Part shown: in pieces, positions 53,401 to 62,210 of the stretch | How the letters are laid out: each line of letters opens with the position of its first letter | Numbering within the stretch: position 1 is the stretch's first letter | DNA from: Brevibacillus gelatini | Lineage (GTDB): Bacteria > Bacillota > Bacilli > Brevibacillales > Brevibacillaceae | Direction: 5' to 3' | Length of the DNA: 64,000 nucleotides | Assembly (NCBI RefSeq): GCF_003710935.1 | Contig: NZ_RHHS01000048.1 | Span: 1 to 64,000, forward strand | The notes under the pieces: generated by a model | The model's database searches: none | The model's input: the letters and a program-made list of their open reading frames with translations, nothing else | What the model was told of the DNA's origin: nothing | Translations under genes and position numbers: made by a program

Positions 53401-54172
53401 CAAGTGTTCGAAAAACATTTAAATCATAGGCAACAACACATTTCGAGAAGATTTCCGTTCGTTTCTCCTCCGGTAATGTATACAAATAAGATGCAAAAAA
53501 AGCAAGTGCTTCCTCACTAGAATCTGCTTTTACAGCTAACCCAGTAGGAGGATTAACAATCCATTCTTTCAATTTTTCAATGGCAGAAGTTCGGCCTATT
53601 AGGAGAAATTCAGATGCAAATGGTGGATTCGTTGCATTTTTCCACTCATCCCAAAAACTCTCTAAATCCTGGGAATATTCAGGTCTTTTTCCTATCAGAT
53701 GGCCTAACCAAACATTTACCGCCGGAGCTATTTCAAGCCATTGTTCAATGTCATCTGCATCATAAGCACGCACATCAGCCCAAATTTTTTCCTCTTGCTT
53801 TTCTCTCATCCACTCATCTTTACCTGACCATCTTCTTGATGTAACAAAAACAAAAGTTGCTACTTTTTTATCTATACCAAGAGAGTCATTTGTTCGTTTT
53901 TCATAGTCAGAATTGGCTTTTGCTTTAACGTCCCTATTTGTTCCTAATTCCCAGACGGAAATGCCAGTTGGAACGAAGGCATTTCCTTCACTGACCTCTA
54001 AGATTCCATCCCATCCGCCTATTTGAACACTTTCACCTGCAGGAAAAGATATACGTTTTGGAGAGTTTACTGTAGCATGTATAAGTCTACGTAAAAGTTG
54101 AGGTAGTCTCTCTTGTGCATCTCTCCGATTAGACCATGAATTTATATCTGTTGAATCAACTAGTCTAAACAT
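50405..54172 (-). CDS. 1255-aa nuclease-like/STAND-like multidomain protein
   Basis: Large protein not assignable to a named system. Residues 40-160 look like a restriction-endonuclease-type fold: G-G-W-D-G-I-L-E (Asp55), S-V-W-E-L-G-T-N (Glu75), then K-A-K-A-N-S-D-Y-E-K-R-T. Residues about 186-400 look like a STAND-type NTPase module, but the P-loop position reads G-L-A-V-K-A-D-S-S-E-E-A with no G-K-S/T, so nucleotide binding may be lost. Residues about 400-1250 are helical repeats, typical of sensors. ATG at 54172 behind AGAGGAGG. The upstream neighbour (62-base gap) is a membrane protein. Defence function is inference from the island setting and layout. Confidence 0.7.
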   Translation of the reverse strand: MFRLVDSTDINSWSNRRDAQERLPQLLRRLIHATVNSPKRISFPAGESVQIGGWDGILEVSEGNAFVPTGISVWELGTNRDVKAKANSDYEKRTNDSLGIDKKVATFVFVTSRRWSGKDEWMREKQEEKIWADVRAYDADDIEQWLEIAPAVNVWLGHLIGKRPEYSQDLESFWDEWKNATNPPFASEFLLIGRTSAIEKLKEWIVNPPTGLAVKADSSEEALAFFASYLYTLPEEKRTEIFSKCVVAYDLNVFRTLVANNDQLILIPMFSDAPSVGIAIQKGHHVYVPLGRDTSTTSTSLILPPFNRKTLEQALVQTGFSEAESRVLAMKSKGSISVLRRLLSVVPELNTPLWARPGEARALIPFLLGGAWNNSNMEDRKIIAHLARRPYDEVMESFIRWANEPDAPVKKIGEICQLTSREDSWKLLSKYIESDDIIRLREVVLEVLGEVDPSYDLEKEERFMASIYNKVLPHSSYLRKGLSETLALLASSGIEASFGERVRGIAWELFRKANDWKFWASVSDVLPILAEADPEAFLHCLEESINSDTFNMHEIFRQETTWGGCTQSGLLWALETCAWNPVYLGKVSLLLAKLDTIDPGGTYSNRPFRSLKEIFLCWHPSTTASLSKRFEVIDALLRYEPDTAWKLLCNLLPSIHEIAWGTRRPEWKEWANGFEYKVTKGECQECTYKICEKLITHVDYRTSRWVDIIENIDSLPEEFCNQVIVKLSQLDPTELDSNLQKQIWDAIREKVARHREFSDAKWALAPEITNKLYNLYLKFEPADDVSKYGWLFSWHPNHPDCVNKDWEMEQEAIKEIQLKAIHDILERNDVYFIIKLSEYVERPSLLGFIAGKNVIVQTEVLSLLNSLLGSEQKHKSELASGLVWALFQEQGWTWVENVLINTADVWNDLQKAEFLRYLPFTKRTWDLVENSGLSIKGEYWLKLPTTMRANESEFEIAVNQFLQYGRPCAAFFVISMLDLKDPSVNLSADIINKILEEILTQEPNSQDWLMIKNSFDYHLAELLNYLTALHTDEDIISKFEWLYLPFLTHSNRQPRSLHKKLSKDPAFFAEVIEAIYKPEGDTTQEEELPPDEFITIRAKLAYDLIKSWKQVPGLGDDNSIDYDFLCQWVKEARERCTQLGRRKYADSAIGRILAYAPIDKDGIWPHQAVRELIEQMQNSDIERSIEIGIYNKRGVFTKSIGEGGLQERELASKYYDYAHTLESKWIRTASILRRVAEKYEAEARSEDIRAELEYE

Positions 54173-54234
54173 AGAAAACCTCCTCTTCAAAAAATCTTAA
54201 TAAAATTAGTACACGCCAAACTTGCACCATTCTC

Positions 54235-55104
54235 CTAGACTGCTGGTCTTTCGTCACAACCTTCATTTTGTTGTTTTTGATACATTTCTGGGACTGTAAT
54301 TTTATCCCTAATCCATTTTGGCTGATTGCCCAACCAATTGTCCCAAAAACTAACTATTTTTGGACTATACTTCTCAAAGAGTTTTCTAAGAAACCCTTTC
54401 TTCCACTTAGTTTTTGTCATAACTAGATAATGACTAGCCATTATCAAGGTTAATCCCCATATCGTAATCGATAAAAATGTAATAATGACTGCTAGTTTTA
54501 TCGAACCTTTGGGAGCAAAATTTGTACCAACGAAGTAATCATAAACAGTTAAGTAAACTAAAAAAACACACACGATAACTATGAAAGAACTAGTAGTGTA
54601 TAAAAGTTTTATAAACTCTTGGACAATTCTCAAAAATAAGTTTCCTCTGCAAAGACTCCTGAGCCAACCAAATTCTCGATAAATGAAATCATAATTCGAA
54701 AAGTATTCCTCTTCCACCATTAAATAAAAACCCTCAAATTTATACCAAAAGCCTCTCCAATCCTCTCGCGAGCGTGATCTTAAAAATTTACTGAATTCTT
54801 GTTCCATCTCGTAAAACGAGTCGATAATAAATCTATTAGCTAATTTGTACACGTTTGAATTTGAGTCTGTATGTTTTTCAAAGAAAATTCTAAGCATTTC
54901 CTCTCGTTTTTCTGGATCTTCAGTCTGCTTTATTTTTCTTAGTTCATGGAACATTGGGCTACAGATATCCTTAAGATTTTCATTTGCCAATACATAAAGC
55001 CTTTCGAATTTTTTTGTTCTTATTCCTAAAAAATAGCCAAGAGTAGCAGTAATAAAGGCAACTACGACGGGAAAATAGGGTTGGATATTTTCTACTGATA
55101 GCAT
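54235..55104 (-). CDS. 289-aa membrane protein, partner of the 1255-aa protein
   Basis: One N-terminal hydrophobic helix (about 9-28), a long helical charged domain (30-160), two more membrane helices (about 172-192 and 202-226) and a basic C-terminal tail. GAGGTG precedes the ATG at 55104. It is first of a two-gene operon with the 1255-residue gene. A membrane effector or anchor in the same system is inference. No known family is recognised. Confidence 0.65.
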   Translation of the reverse strand: MLSVENIQPYFPVVVAFITATLGYFLGIRTKKFERLYVLANENLKDICSPMFHELRKIKQTEDPEKREEMLRIFFEKHTDSNSNVYKLANRFIIDSFYEMEQEFSKFLRSRSREDWRGFWYKFEGFYLMVEEEYFSNYDFIYREFGWLRSLCRGNLFLRIVQEFIKLLYTTSSFIVIVCVFLVYLTVYDYFVGTNFAPKGSIKLAVIITFLSITIWGLTLIMASHYLVMTKTKWKKGFLRKLFEKYSPKIVSFWDNWLGNQPKWIRDKITVPEMYQKQQNEGCDERPAV

Positions 55105-55237
55105 TTTTAATTCACCTCGCGGACAAGAAGAAAAAATCATAGATTTTGTTTATGCCATAGAAAACCTGGGAAGGTAGAAAAGAAGTACAATAATTTTTTT
55201 GTTTCCATCACGCACTCACCCACATCTATTCTCCCAG

Positions 55238-55370
55238 GATCAAATTGGTAATTCCCCTTTATTTTCTTGAATACCCGAAAACCTAATCGTATCAAGGGTT
55301 CAGGCTATTTTTTTCATTATTAACCGTAATTTCCGGGAATTACTTTGAGTTTTTAACCAATTATTTTGAC
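55238..55370. repeat. island-end repeat, copy B
   Basis: Diverged second copy of the 137-bp sequence at 50264-50400, same orientation, lying just after the end of the HerA gene as copy A lies after the 1255-residue gene. It lacks the tRNA T-arm. It marks an internal junction between two island modules. The gap 55105-55527 contains no gene. Confidence 0.75.
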
Positions 55371-55527
55371 TATCTATTGCATACGATGAACATTTTTCAT
55401 ATGTATTGACATTGCAGCGGGAGCAGCTTCTTCCTTATAACGTCCATGACGCTTATAAACATACTACGAAAGACGTTTTTGCTCACCCAACATATTGTAG
55501 CCCCTAGTCCTTACCATCACACCGTTT

Positions 55528-57612
55528 TTAGTCTCCATCTCCAACCCATTCTTTTGTAACCTTCTTGATATCAATATCAACTTTATTTCCAAGCCATTGG
55601 GAAAAGAATTCTGGATCACCACTATCTGGTTTTGGTTCAACATCAGTTAATCGTACTTGTGCAGGGCTTTTAACTGCATCCCCCATAATGATTGCATGCT
55701 GTTGAGGTAAAATTGGTAATTGGTTCAGAATATCTGCATTCGCGGAGGACACCAATTGTTTTACATAACTCTGATCTTCAGGATTTTGAAGGCGATGGAC
55801 TATAAAAGTGTTGCATTGCGATAGAATCGTTTTGGACAATTCAGACGGCCTCTGTGAGGACACAATCAAAGACAAACCATACTTTCTGCCTTCTCTGGCG
55901 ATTCGTTCAAACACACGTTTTGATATGGAAACCCGATCTTTTTTACGATCTACTTGAGGAATATAATTTTGGGCTTCCTCCAGTACGATAACTATGGGAT
56001 ATTTACCACGATAGTCTTTGTATTCTTCTACTTTTTCAATCCTTTGTACAAATTCAAGAAGCAACCGCCCTATCAGTCCAGTAATATTTTCTAATACTTC
56101 GTATGGTAACAACGACATATCTAAAATGGTTACTTGACTTTTTTGTTTTGGATTAAATACATTAGTGCTACTAAACCTATAAGAGCCGAATTCGTTAGCC
56201 TGTTCGTGATCAACCAAAACACCTAATACATATTGCAAGTAATGATTCAATGCGTCGTGGATCTTACCACTTTTAAGCATGAAAGGAATGCTTATTCTCT
56301 CATCATAATAGTAACTTGATAACCTAAGCTTTAAACTTGATAAGTACTCTTTGTACTTTAGTTCCGAATCAACTGTCATTTTTATTGCATCATCAATGCT
56401 TTTAATGAATAGTTTTTTGAAGTTAAAATATGTTGGCAAATCAATGTTTTCCTCGTCACTACCATTTTCTACTGCTGACCCTTCTGGACTGGTCATTTTG
56501 CTTAATATGTTGCTTCGCACCTCTTGAAGCAATGACATATTCAGCGGCCCATTCCAATATCCCCTGCTCTCCTTTAAATCTTTGCCCGCTTCAAGTAGTT
56601 TATGAAAATCATCCTTATATTCGGATAAATTTTGCTCGATGTATTCTAAATGACCTTCAAGTTCTAGCTTGATATAGTTTTTTAATTTAAAATCTTGTTG
56701 CATGTCTTCTATTAGTCCAAGCACTTTAAGCAAATATCTTTGTTTTATAGAGTCCTCCTCCTCAACTCCACTATCCTTCTTTGCAAGACTAATAGCATTT
56801 TTAAAGATAGGTGCTTGAGTCTGATATGACGGTTCAAATAAATAATCCAAATCATCATAATTCATAAACCAGTAAGGTACTTTCAGACCTTCTTTTGTAA
56901 TTGTAAAGGTGTTGACCCTTGACTTTAGTTCTTCCTCTTCAAATTGAAACGCCTTTTTATACTCACCATTCGTGTCAAATATTACTACATGGGCTTGAGT
57001 TAACGTCTTCAATCCCTCCTCAGTCTGAAATTTCCCCCTAAACATCGACTGAAATATGGAGGCGATTGTACATGACTTACCCGAGCCTGTATTGCCGAGC
57101 ACAGCAACATGCTTGTTAAGAAACTTATCCGGGTTAATTTTAATATCAAATTCAGAAAATGCAGGAGATTTGCCAATGGGCAAGTAATAGTCATTTTTTA
57201 AGTCAATAACGCTACACTTTGGCTTATAGTCAAATATGATCTCCAAATCTTCCCTTAACACGTAACAAACCGGGTTATCTAGTATAGGGAAGTTATAAAC
57301 GCCCTGAATATACTTATTGGCGTTGTTAATTGTGCCGATCATTGTTGCAATAACATACCTTCTGGATTTAGGTAATAGTATTGAGCTATCCGACGCTTCA
57401 AGTTCAGTTTCATCGCTTATTTTAACTCTGGTGATCATTGCGATAATTTTCTCTGCACCGACTGGAATCGACACATATGAGTTGATACGTGCGATCTCGT
57501 ATATATCATTAAAACCGCTTTTGTATAATGTTTTAACGCTGGCGTCCAATTCAATCATGACTCGAAAACTATCGACACTTATTACTCTACCAATGATCTG
57601 CTCTTGCATCAT
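55528..57612 (-). CDS. HerA-family ATPase of a SIR2-HerA system
   Basis: 694 residues. N-terminal HAS-barrel (about 3-85), Walker A G-N-T-G-S-G-K-S (173-180), Walker B I-V-I-V-L-E-E-A-Q-N, and the R-E-G-R-K-Y-G...S-S-Q-R-P-S-E-L motor motifs of HerA/DUF87 hexameric translocases. A long helical insertion (about 280-420) sits between the motifs. Its start lies 26 bases inside the SIR2 gene, so they are coupled. In known SIR2-HerA defence the HerA ring assembles with SIR2 subunits that deplete NAD+ on phage infection. Confidence 0.92.
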   Translation of the reverse strand: MMQEQIIGRVISVDSFRVMIELDASVKTLYKSGFNDIYEIARINSYVSIPVGAEKIIAMITRVKISDETELEASDSSILLPKSRRYVIATMIGTINNANKYIQGVYNFPILDNPVCYVLREDLEIIFDYKPKCSVIDLKNDYYLPIGKSPAFSEFDIKINPDKFLNKHVAVLGNTGSGKSCTIASIFQSMFRGKFQTEEGLKTLTQAHVVIFDTNGEYKKAFQFEEEELKSRVNTFTITKEGLKVPYWFMNYDDLDYLFEPSYQTQAPIFKNAISLAKKDSGVEEEDSIKQRYLLKVLGLIEDMQQDFKLKNYIKLELEGHLEYIEQNLSEYKDDFHKLLEAGKDLKESRGYWNGPLNMSLLQEVRSNILSKMTSPEGSAVENGSDEENIDLPTYFNFKKLFIKSIDDAIKMTVDSELKYKEYLSSLKLRLSSYYYDERISIPFMLKSGKIHDALNHYLQYVLGVLVDHEQANEFGSYRFSSTNVFNPKQKSQVTILDMSLLPYEVLENITGLIGRLLLEFVQRIEKVEEYKDYRGKYPIVIVLEEAQNYIPQVDRKKDRVSISKRVFERIAREGRKYGLSLIVSSQRPSELSKTILSQCNTFIVHRLQNPEDQSYVKQLVSSANADILNQLPILPQQHAIIMGDAVKSPAQVRLTDVEPKPDSGDPEFFSQWLGNKVDIDIKKVTKEWVGDGD

Positions 57613-58999
57613 CTTCCACCTCGGGTTCTTCCCAATCCGAATCCGAATATAGTTTTTGTAAAGTAGCTGAAACTTTCTCTCGATACTCCATTTCGTGAAA
57701 ATTGGGCATAATCTTTTTCGCGAATGTTTTAAAGTCTCCTAAATAAGGTCCTTCTAAAATAACAACTCGAGGATCATCGAGTCCATAGAGCTTGTTTATC
57801 GTTTCATTCCCCGTGCCTTTAAAGTCAACAACAATGAGCGTAAAGCTTGGAATAGATAAAGCCTGATAAATGATATCGTTTATATGCTCATCGAAAAAAC
57901 TATATCCGACACAAAACAATACGGACTGTGGTTGAGTGATTGCAGAAGCAAACTGCCTAAACAATTCCGAGTAAGGGAAGTCGAGTGTATATCCTTTTTT
58001 ATGAGCAGTAGGATAAATAATGATATCTCCAGCCGATTTTAAATTATTTCTTACCCACTCAATATGCCGCTCCACTAAGCCATATTGATTTTGTGCTGAG
58101 TTTTGTTCGCGTGCCCAAGTGATTGAGCCATGCAGTTTATAGTATTTAACCATTCGTTCAATACGTCTTACTTTTCCTTCAGTTGTGCTACCAGGGTAAT
58201 ATAAATCATACTCATAGACCTCAGTTCTAAATGTCCGCTTATGGAAGCCGCTGAACCCATTCAAATAGTGAACGCCCAATTCTTCAAAAGCGTTCTCAAA
58301 AGCCAAGTCATAATTTGTTGTAAAGATGTTTGCTCTTCTTAAATTTAGTGGCCGTTGTAATAAAGATTTGATAAAACTTTTGTGGTAAGTGTATTTTCCG
58401 TTCTTTTGCATTTCTTCTCTGACCTGATCATCATCGGGCCAATAATTAAGAGTATCAAGGTCACATAATTTGAATAATTCTGATTTGATGTTGGAAATTA
58501 AATCTTCTATCCTCTCGGTTGTTATTTCGAGGTGTTTTTCTTCAAACAGATCTTCATAGTCAAATCCTTTAATAAGATCATGAGAATGCCCCTGCACATA
58601 TTGTAGTGCAAGTACATAATCCAAAAATTCTTCCAAAGGCACCTTTATTTCTGACGGTTGTTGTGATTCGTCTCTTAAAACATACTCGGATTTCTGATAT
58701 TGTTTTATTAAGTGGACAAAAAGCTCATAGATTTCCTGATCCCCTTCTTTTATTGCATCCTCAATTGCTTTAGGAAAATTTCTTATGGAAGTCGTACCTA
58801 AGTGCAATGATGATCCTGTGCCAAATAAAAAACTAACATTGTCGAGTTGCAAATAGTTTTTTAAAAGTATCCTGATTTTATCGAGTAATTTTTCTAGGTG
58901 TTTTTCATTATGTTGATCGGCGAAAAATTCCTGAACCCAATCCCTTGAGCCTACATAAAACTTGCTACTTTTTAGCTTTTCAGATTCAAGCTTCTCCAT
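57587..58999 (-). CDS. SIR2-family NADase-type defence protein
   Basis: 470 residues. SIR2 fold with NAD-binding F-L-F-G-T-G-S-S (about 57-64), T-T-N-Y-D (227-231) and Y-K-L-H-G-S with the catalytic-type His289. It has no zinc-binding cysteine tetrad, as in SIR2 NADases rather than deacetylases. C-terminal acidic tail. AGGAG precedes the ATG at 58999. It is third in the mod-res-SIR2-HerA series. A 70-codon overlapping frame at 59030-59242 is not convincing as a gene. Confidence 0.9.
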   Translation of the reverse strand: MEKLESEKLKSSKFYVGSRDWVQEFFADQHNEKHLEKLLDKIRILLKNYLQLDNVSFLFGTGSSLHLGTTSIRNFPKAIEDAIKEGDQEIYELFVHLIKQYQKSEYVLRDESQQPSEIKVPLEEFLDYVLALQYVQGHSHDLIKGFDYEDLFEEKHLEITTERIEDLISNIKSELFKLCDLDTLNYWPDDDQVREEMQKNGKYTYHKSFIKSLLQRPLNLRRANIFTTNYDLAFENAFEELGVHYLNGFSGFHKRTFRTEVYEYDLYYPGSTTEGKVRRIERMVKYYKLHGSITWAREQNSAQNQYGLVERHIEWVRNNLKSAGDIIIYPTAHKKGYTLDFPYSELFRQFASAITQPQSVLFCVGYSFFDEHINDIIYQALSIPSFTLIVVDFKGTGNETINKLYGLDDPRVVILEGPYLGDFKTFAKKIMPNFHEMEYREKVSATLQKLYSDSDWEEPEVEDDARADHW

Positions 59000-59145
59000 A
59001 ATCTCCTCCGAAAAGATTTCTTGTTCTCTTCATTCAACTTCTTTACAATTATCTCCTCCAAACACAAGCAAGAAATTACGGAGTTCCTCAAAATATGACA
59101 GAAGAAGATGAAGCTGTTGCTCATCTTCTTCCCAGCATTTAAAAT

Positions 59146-62100
59146 CTACGTCTTCACAATCTCCATCAATTTCTCGTAGCTGTTTACAACATCGTATTTC
59201 AATTGGCCTGTGTTCAATTTCGCAAAATGTTTGCGAGCACATTCGATCTTCGCTTTTTCGACTTCGCGAAGTTCCATTGATTCCATGGAGCCTTTCGTTT
59301 CGGCGATGAAGTAGATGTGTTTAACATCGCCTTCCTTAAATACGATAGCCCAGTCCGGATTATAATTGCCGAGCGGAGTAGGAATAAAGAATCCTCGCGG
59401 CAGTTTAGCATACACCTTTACTTCCTGACTGGTATCCAACTCTTTCGCAAAAGTACGTTCGATTTTCGAATCAGTCACGACATAATCGAAAATGTGCTTT
59501 TCCACCGGAAAGGCATTATGCCCAAGTTGCCCTTTCAACGTATTTTGCGTGAATATATCCGCCTTAAACGTATCGTTGATAACATCGTAGGTGATGGACT
59601 CGATAATCGTTGTTGCTTTCTGTTCATTGATAAGTCGAGCCGCCCGGATGATGAATTCCTCCGGATTTTTCCTGAAAAGCAGAAACGTGGATGGTTTGAT
59701 TCCGGTTAAAATCTTCACAATCGTCTTCCGAGTCAGTCGCGTTTCGTCCATAAGCTTTCCAACTAGATCGTACTTGATCTTTGATAATACAGCCTGGTGA
59801 ACATATGCCGTCTGTGTCTCTCGGGTAACAAAAGCTTCGCCCTGTTTCAGCTGCTCCTTGGATTCGATTTTTTGCATTTCACCGTGCTTGATTGCGTAGC
59901 GTACAGCCGGTACCTGCAATTTATGATCCAAGGTATATATGCATTTTCGGATAAGCTCGTCTGAATCAAACTGAACCGTATACACGGTCTTTTTGTTGAT
60001 CTGGTTCCACAGTTCCTGAAACTCTGTTTTATAAAAGTTGTTATTCGGTTGCAATCGTTCGATGTTTTTGCTGCGTTCGTCCTCAGTCAAATCGAATTTG
60101 CCTTCGACATAAATCGTCTTCACCAGTTCGATCAATGCTTCCCGATGATTCGCCAGTTCTTCAGGAAGAACAACTTGTTGATTGTCAACTGCCGTAAAAT
60201 AATCGTCCGTCAGCTGATCCTTGTCATCGATATAGCCTTGCCGGATAAAAGTTCGATGCAACTTGTTGGCCAACGCCTCGTCGATGTGCAGCTGTTCGCC
60301 GCGGGCATTAGTAAGCACTTTGCCCAAGAAGAAACCGGTATCGGCTTTCCTCGGCCGTTCGGACAGCGTTTCAGAAATTTCGCTTTGCAACCCTTTTGCA
60401 AACTCTTCATACGATTCGCTGGCAATGACAGTCAGCACATTGATGTCATGCACATCAATGCCGGGCACGCTCGAATCGATCCGCTCGCCATTTTGGTTGA
60501 CGCACAGCCGAAGCCCCCGTCCAACTTCCTGCCGTTTCTTGATCGTGGAATCGCTGTGTTTTAGGGTGCAAATTTGGAATACATTCGGATTGTCCCAGCC
60601 TTCTTTCAAAGCCGAGTGCGAGAAGATGAACCGCGTCGGTTCCGCAAAACTGAGCAGCCGCTCCTTGTCTCTCATGATCAGATCATAAGCATCCGCATCA
60701 TCTGAGTCGGTCTCTCTCGCGGATACCTTCGGATCGACGAACCGATTGCTTTTCTTGTCGATGGAGAAATAGCCTTTATGCGTATCTTGCACCCGAATGC
60801 TATTCAAGTACCGGACGTACGGATCGTCCGCAAACAGCGAAAGCTGTTCGCTCAACAGAGCGATGTATTCTTCCTCGAAGATATCAGCATATACTCCGTT
60901 TTGTTCGTTACCGTCTGAATCATATTGCCGATACTTTGCTACTTCGTCAATGAAAAACAGCGACAGCACTTTGATGCCTTGATGGAAAAGTTCCCGCTCC
61001 TTTTCAAAGTGGGACTTTAATGTTTCCCGAATTTGAATCCTCCGGAAATGCAGTTCGTTGCCATCTCCCTGCACGTCTCCGGCCTGCAGAGTCACACCGT
61101 TGGAGAAATGAATGCAGTTTTTTTGGCCGTTGATCTCGGACACTTTGTACCCTTTATATTGCTCCAGTTGGCCCGACAGTTGGTACAAGTCGTCTCCTGT
61201 GCGGATTTTCTGTGTTTTCTTGGCCAAACCGTTTTTCGTCCGAACTTCAAACTCTAACCGGGCGACAGGAGCGTGCTTGTTGCTGACATCGATGCCTTCC
61301 AGATACAAATAACTTTCCGTGCCCCTTGCCCCTTTGACAGAGATGCCTTTTACGCTGATTTTCTTCACCAGCTTCAAGTTGTAAGCGTCCAATGCATCCA
61401 ACCGATACACTTTGTTGTAGTCTTCCCGATGGGTTGCAGAATAGCGAAGAGTGAACAACGGGTTGAACTGCTTCAACGCATCTTTCGTTTTCGGGCCTTC
61501 CACAGATTGCGGTTCGTCGATGATCAAGATCGGATTTGTGCTGGCAATCACATCAATAGGTTTACGGGATTGGAAATCGTCCAACTCCATATAAATCCGT
61601 CTTGCGTCTTTTCCTCTGGCCGAGAACGCCTGCGAGTTGATGATCATCACGTTGATTCCGGCATCACTGGCAAACTTTTCGATCTGGTGCAGTTGTTTGG
61701 AGTTGTACACAAAATAGCGGGCTTTCGTTCCGTATTCCGCCATGAAGTGATCTTCGGTCATCTGAAATGATTTAAGTACACCTTCGCGGATAGCGATGGA
61801 AGGGACGACGACAATGTACTTGCTCCATCCGTACGTTTTGTAAAGTTCATACATCGTCCGGATGTATGTATACGTCTTGCCCGTACCTGTTTCCATTTCC
61901 ACCGTCAGGTTGTACTTGCCTTCGAGCCGCTCTGATAGCTTCAAACCGTTTCGCCGCTGTACTGCTTTGATATTGTCCAGTATTTCATCATCCACTAGTT
62001 TTATCGGATTGTTTTTGAAGCCAACTGCCTCGTCGTCTCGGCTTGCGAGATCGTCGATGTTCATTTGCTCGTGCTTTTGCCTTATGCCTTTGTCCAGAGT

Positions 62101-62196
62101 GAACAGAGACTGTTCATTTGGCTGCCCTGCAAAGCAGTCTACAATGCTTTTGATGGCATCCAATTGAAATTGCTGGTGCTTGAATTTGATCTTCAC
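59146..62196 (-). CDS. res: type III restriction enzyme, Res subunit
   Basis: 1016 residues. Superfamily 2 helicase with M-E-T-G-T-G-K-T (101-108), I-I-D-E-P-Q (DExx box), R-Y-S-A-T-H, and H-S-A-L-K-E-G-W-D-N-P with G-R-G-L-R-L (motif VI). The C-terminal nuclease carries N-P-D-W-A-I and A-E-T-K-G-S, a PD-(D/E)xK site. It translocates or slides on DNA and cleaves between two unmodified head-to-head sites. GTG at 62196 is preferred because GCAGGT lies eight bases upstream and the family usually begins M-K-I-K-F. Confidence 0.93.
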   Translation of the reverse strand: MKIKFKHQQFQLDAIKSIVDCFAGQPNEQSLFTLDKGIRQKHEQMNIDDLASRDDEAVGFKNNPIKLVDDEILDNIKAVQRRNGLKLSERLEGKYNLTVEMETGTGKTYTYIRTMYELYKTYGWSKYIVVVPSIAIREGVLKSFQMTEDHFMAEYGTKARYFVYNSKQLHQIEKFASDAGINVMIINSQAFSARGKDARRIYMELDDFQSRKPIDVIASTNPILIIDEPQSVEGPKTKDALKQFNPLFTLRYSATHREDYNKVYRLDALDAYNLKLVKKISVKGISVKGARGTESYLYLEGIDVSNKHAPVARLEFEVRTKNGLAKKTQKIRTGDDLYQLSGQLEQYKGYKVSEINGQKNCIHFSNGVTLQAGDVQGDGNELHFRRIQIRETLKSHFEKERELFHQGIKVLSLFFIDEVAKYRQYDSDGNEQNGVYADIFEEEYIALLSEQLSLFADDPYVRYLNSIRVQDTHKGYFSIDKKSNRFVDPKVSARETDSDDADAYDLIMRDKERLLSFAEPTRFIFSHSALKEGWDNPNVFQICTLKHSDSTIKKRQEVGRGLRLCVNQNGERIDSSVPGIDVHDINVLTVIASESYEEFAKGLQSEISETLSERPRKADTGFFLGKVLTNARGEQLHIDEALANKLHRTFIRQGYIDDKDQLTDDYFTAVDNQQVVLPEELANHREALIELVKTIYVEGKFDLTEDERSKNIERLQPNNNFYKTEFQELWNQINKKTVYTVQFDSDELIRKCIYTLDHKLQVPAVRYAIKHGEMQKIESKEQLKQGEAFVTRETQTAYVHQAVLSKIKYDLVGKLMDETRLTRKTIVKILTGIKPSTFLLFRKNPEEFIIRAARLINEQKATTIIESITYDVINDTFKADIFTQNTLKGQLGHNAFPVEKHIFDYVVTDSKIERTFAKELDTSQEVKVYAKLPRGFFIPTPLGNYNPDWAIVFKEGDVKHIYFIAETKGSMESMELREVEKAKIECARKHFAKLNTGQLKYDVVNSYEKLMEIVKT

Positions 62197-62210
62197 GTGT
62201 CTCACCTGCC

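Noticed and set aside
59030..59242. 70-codon frame between res and SIR2, minus strand
   Set aside because: Most of it lies inside the 3' end of res in another frame, it lacks a usable start codon with a ribosome site, and the composition is that of a shadow frame.
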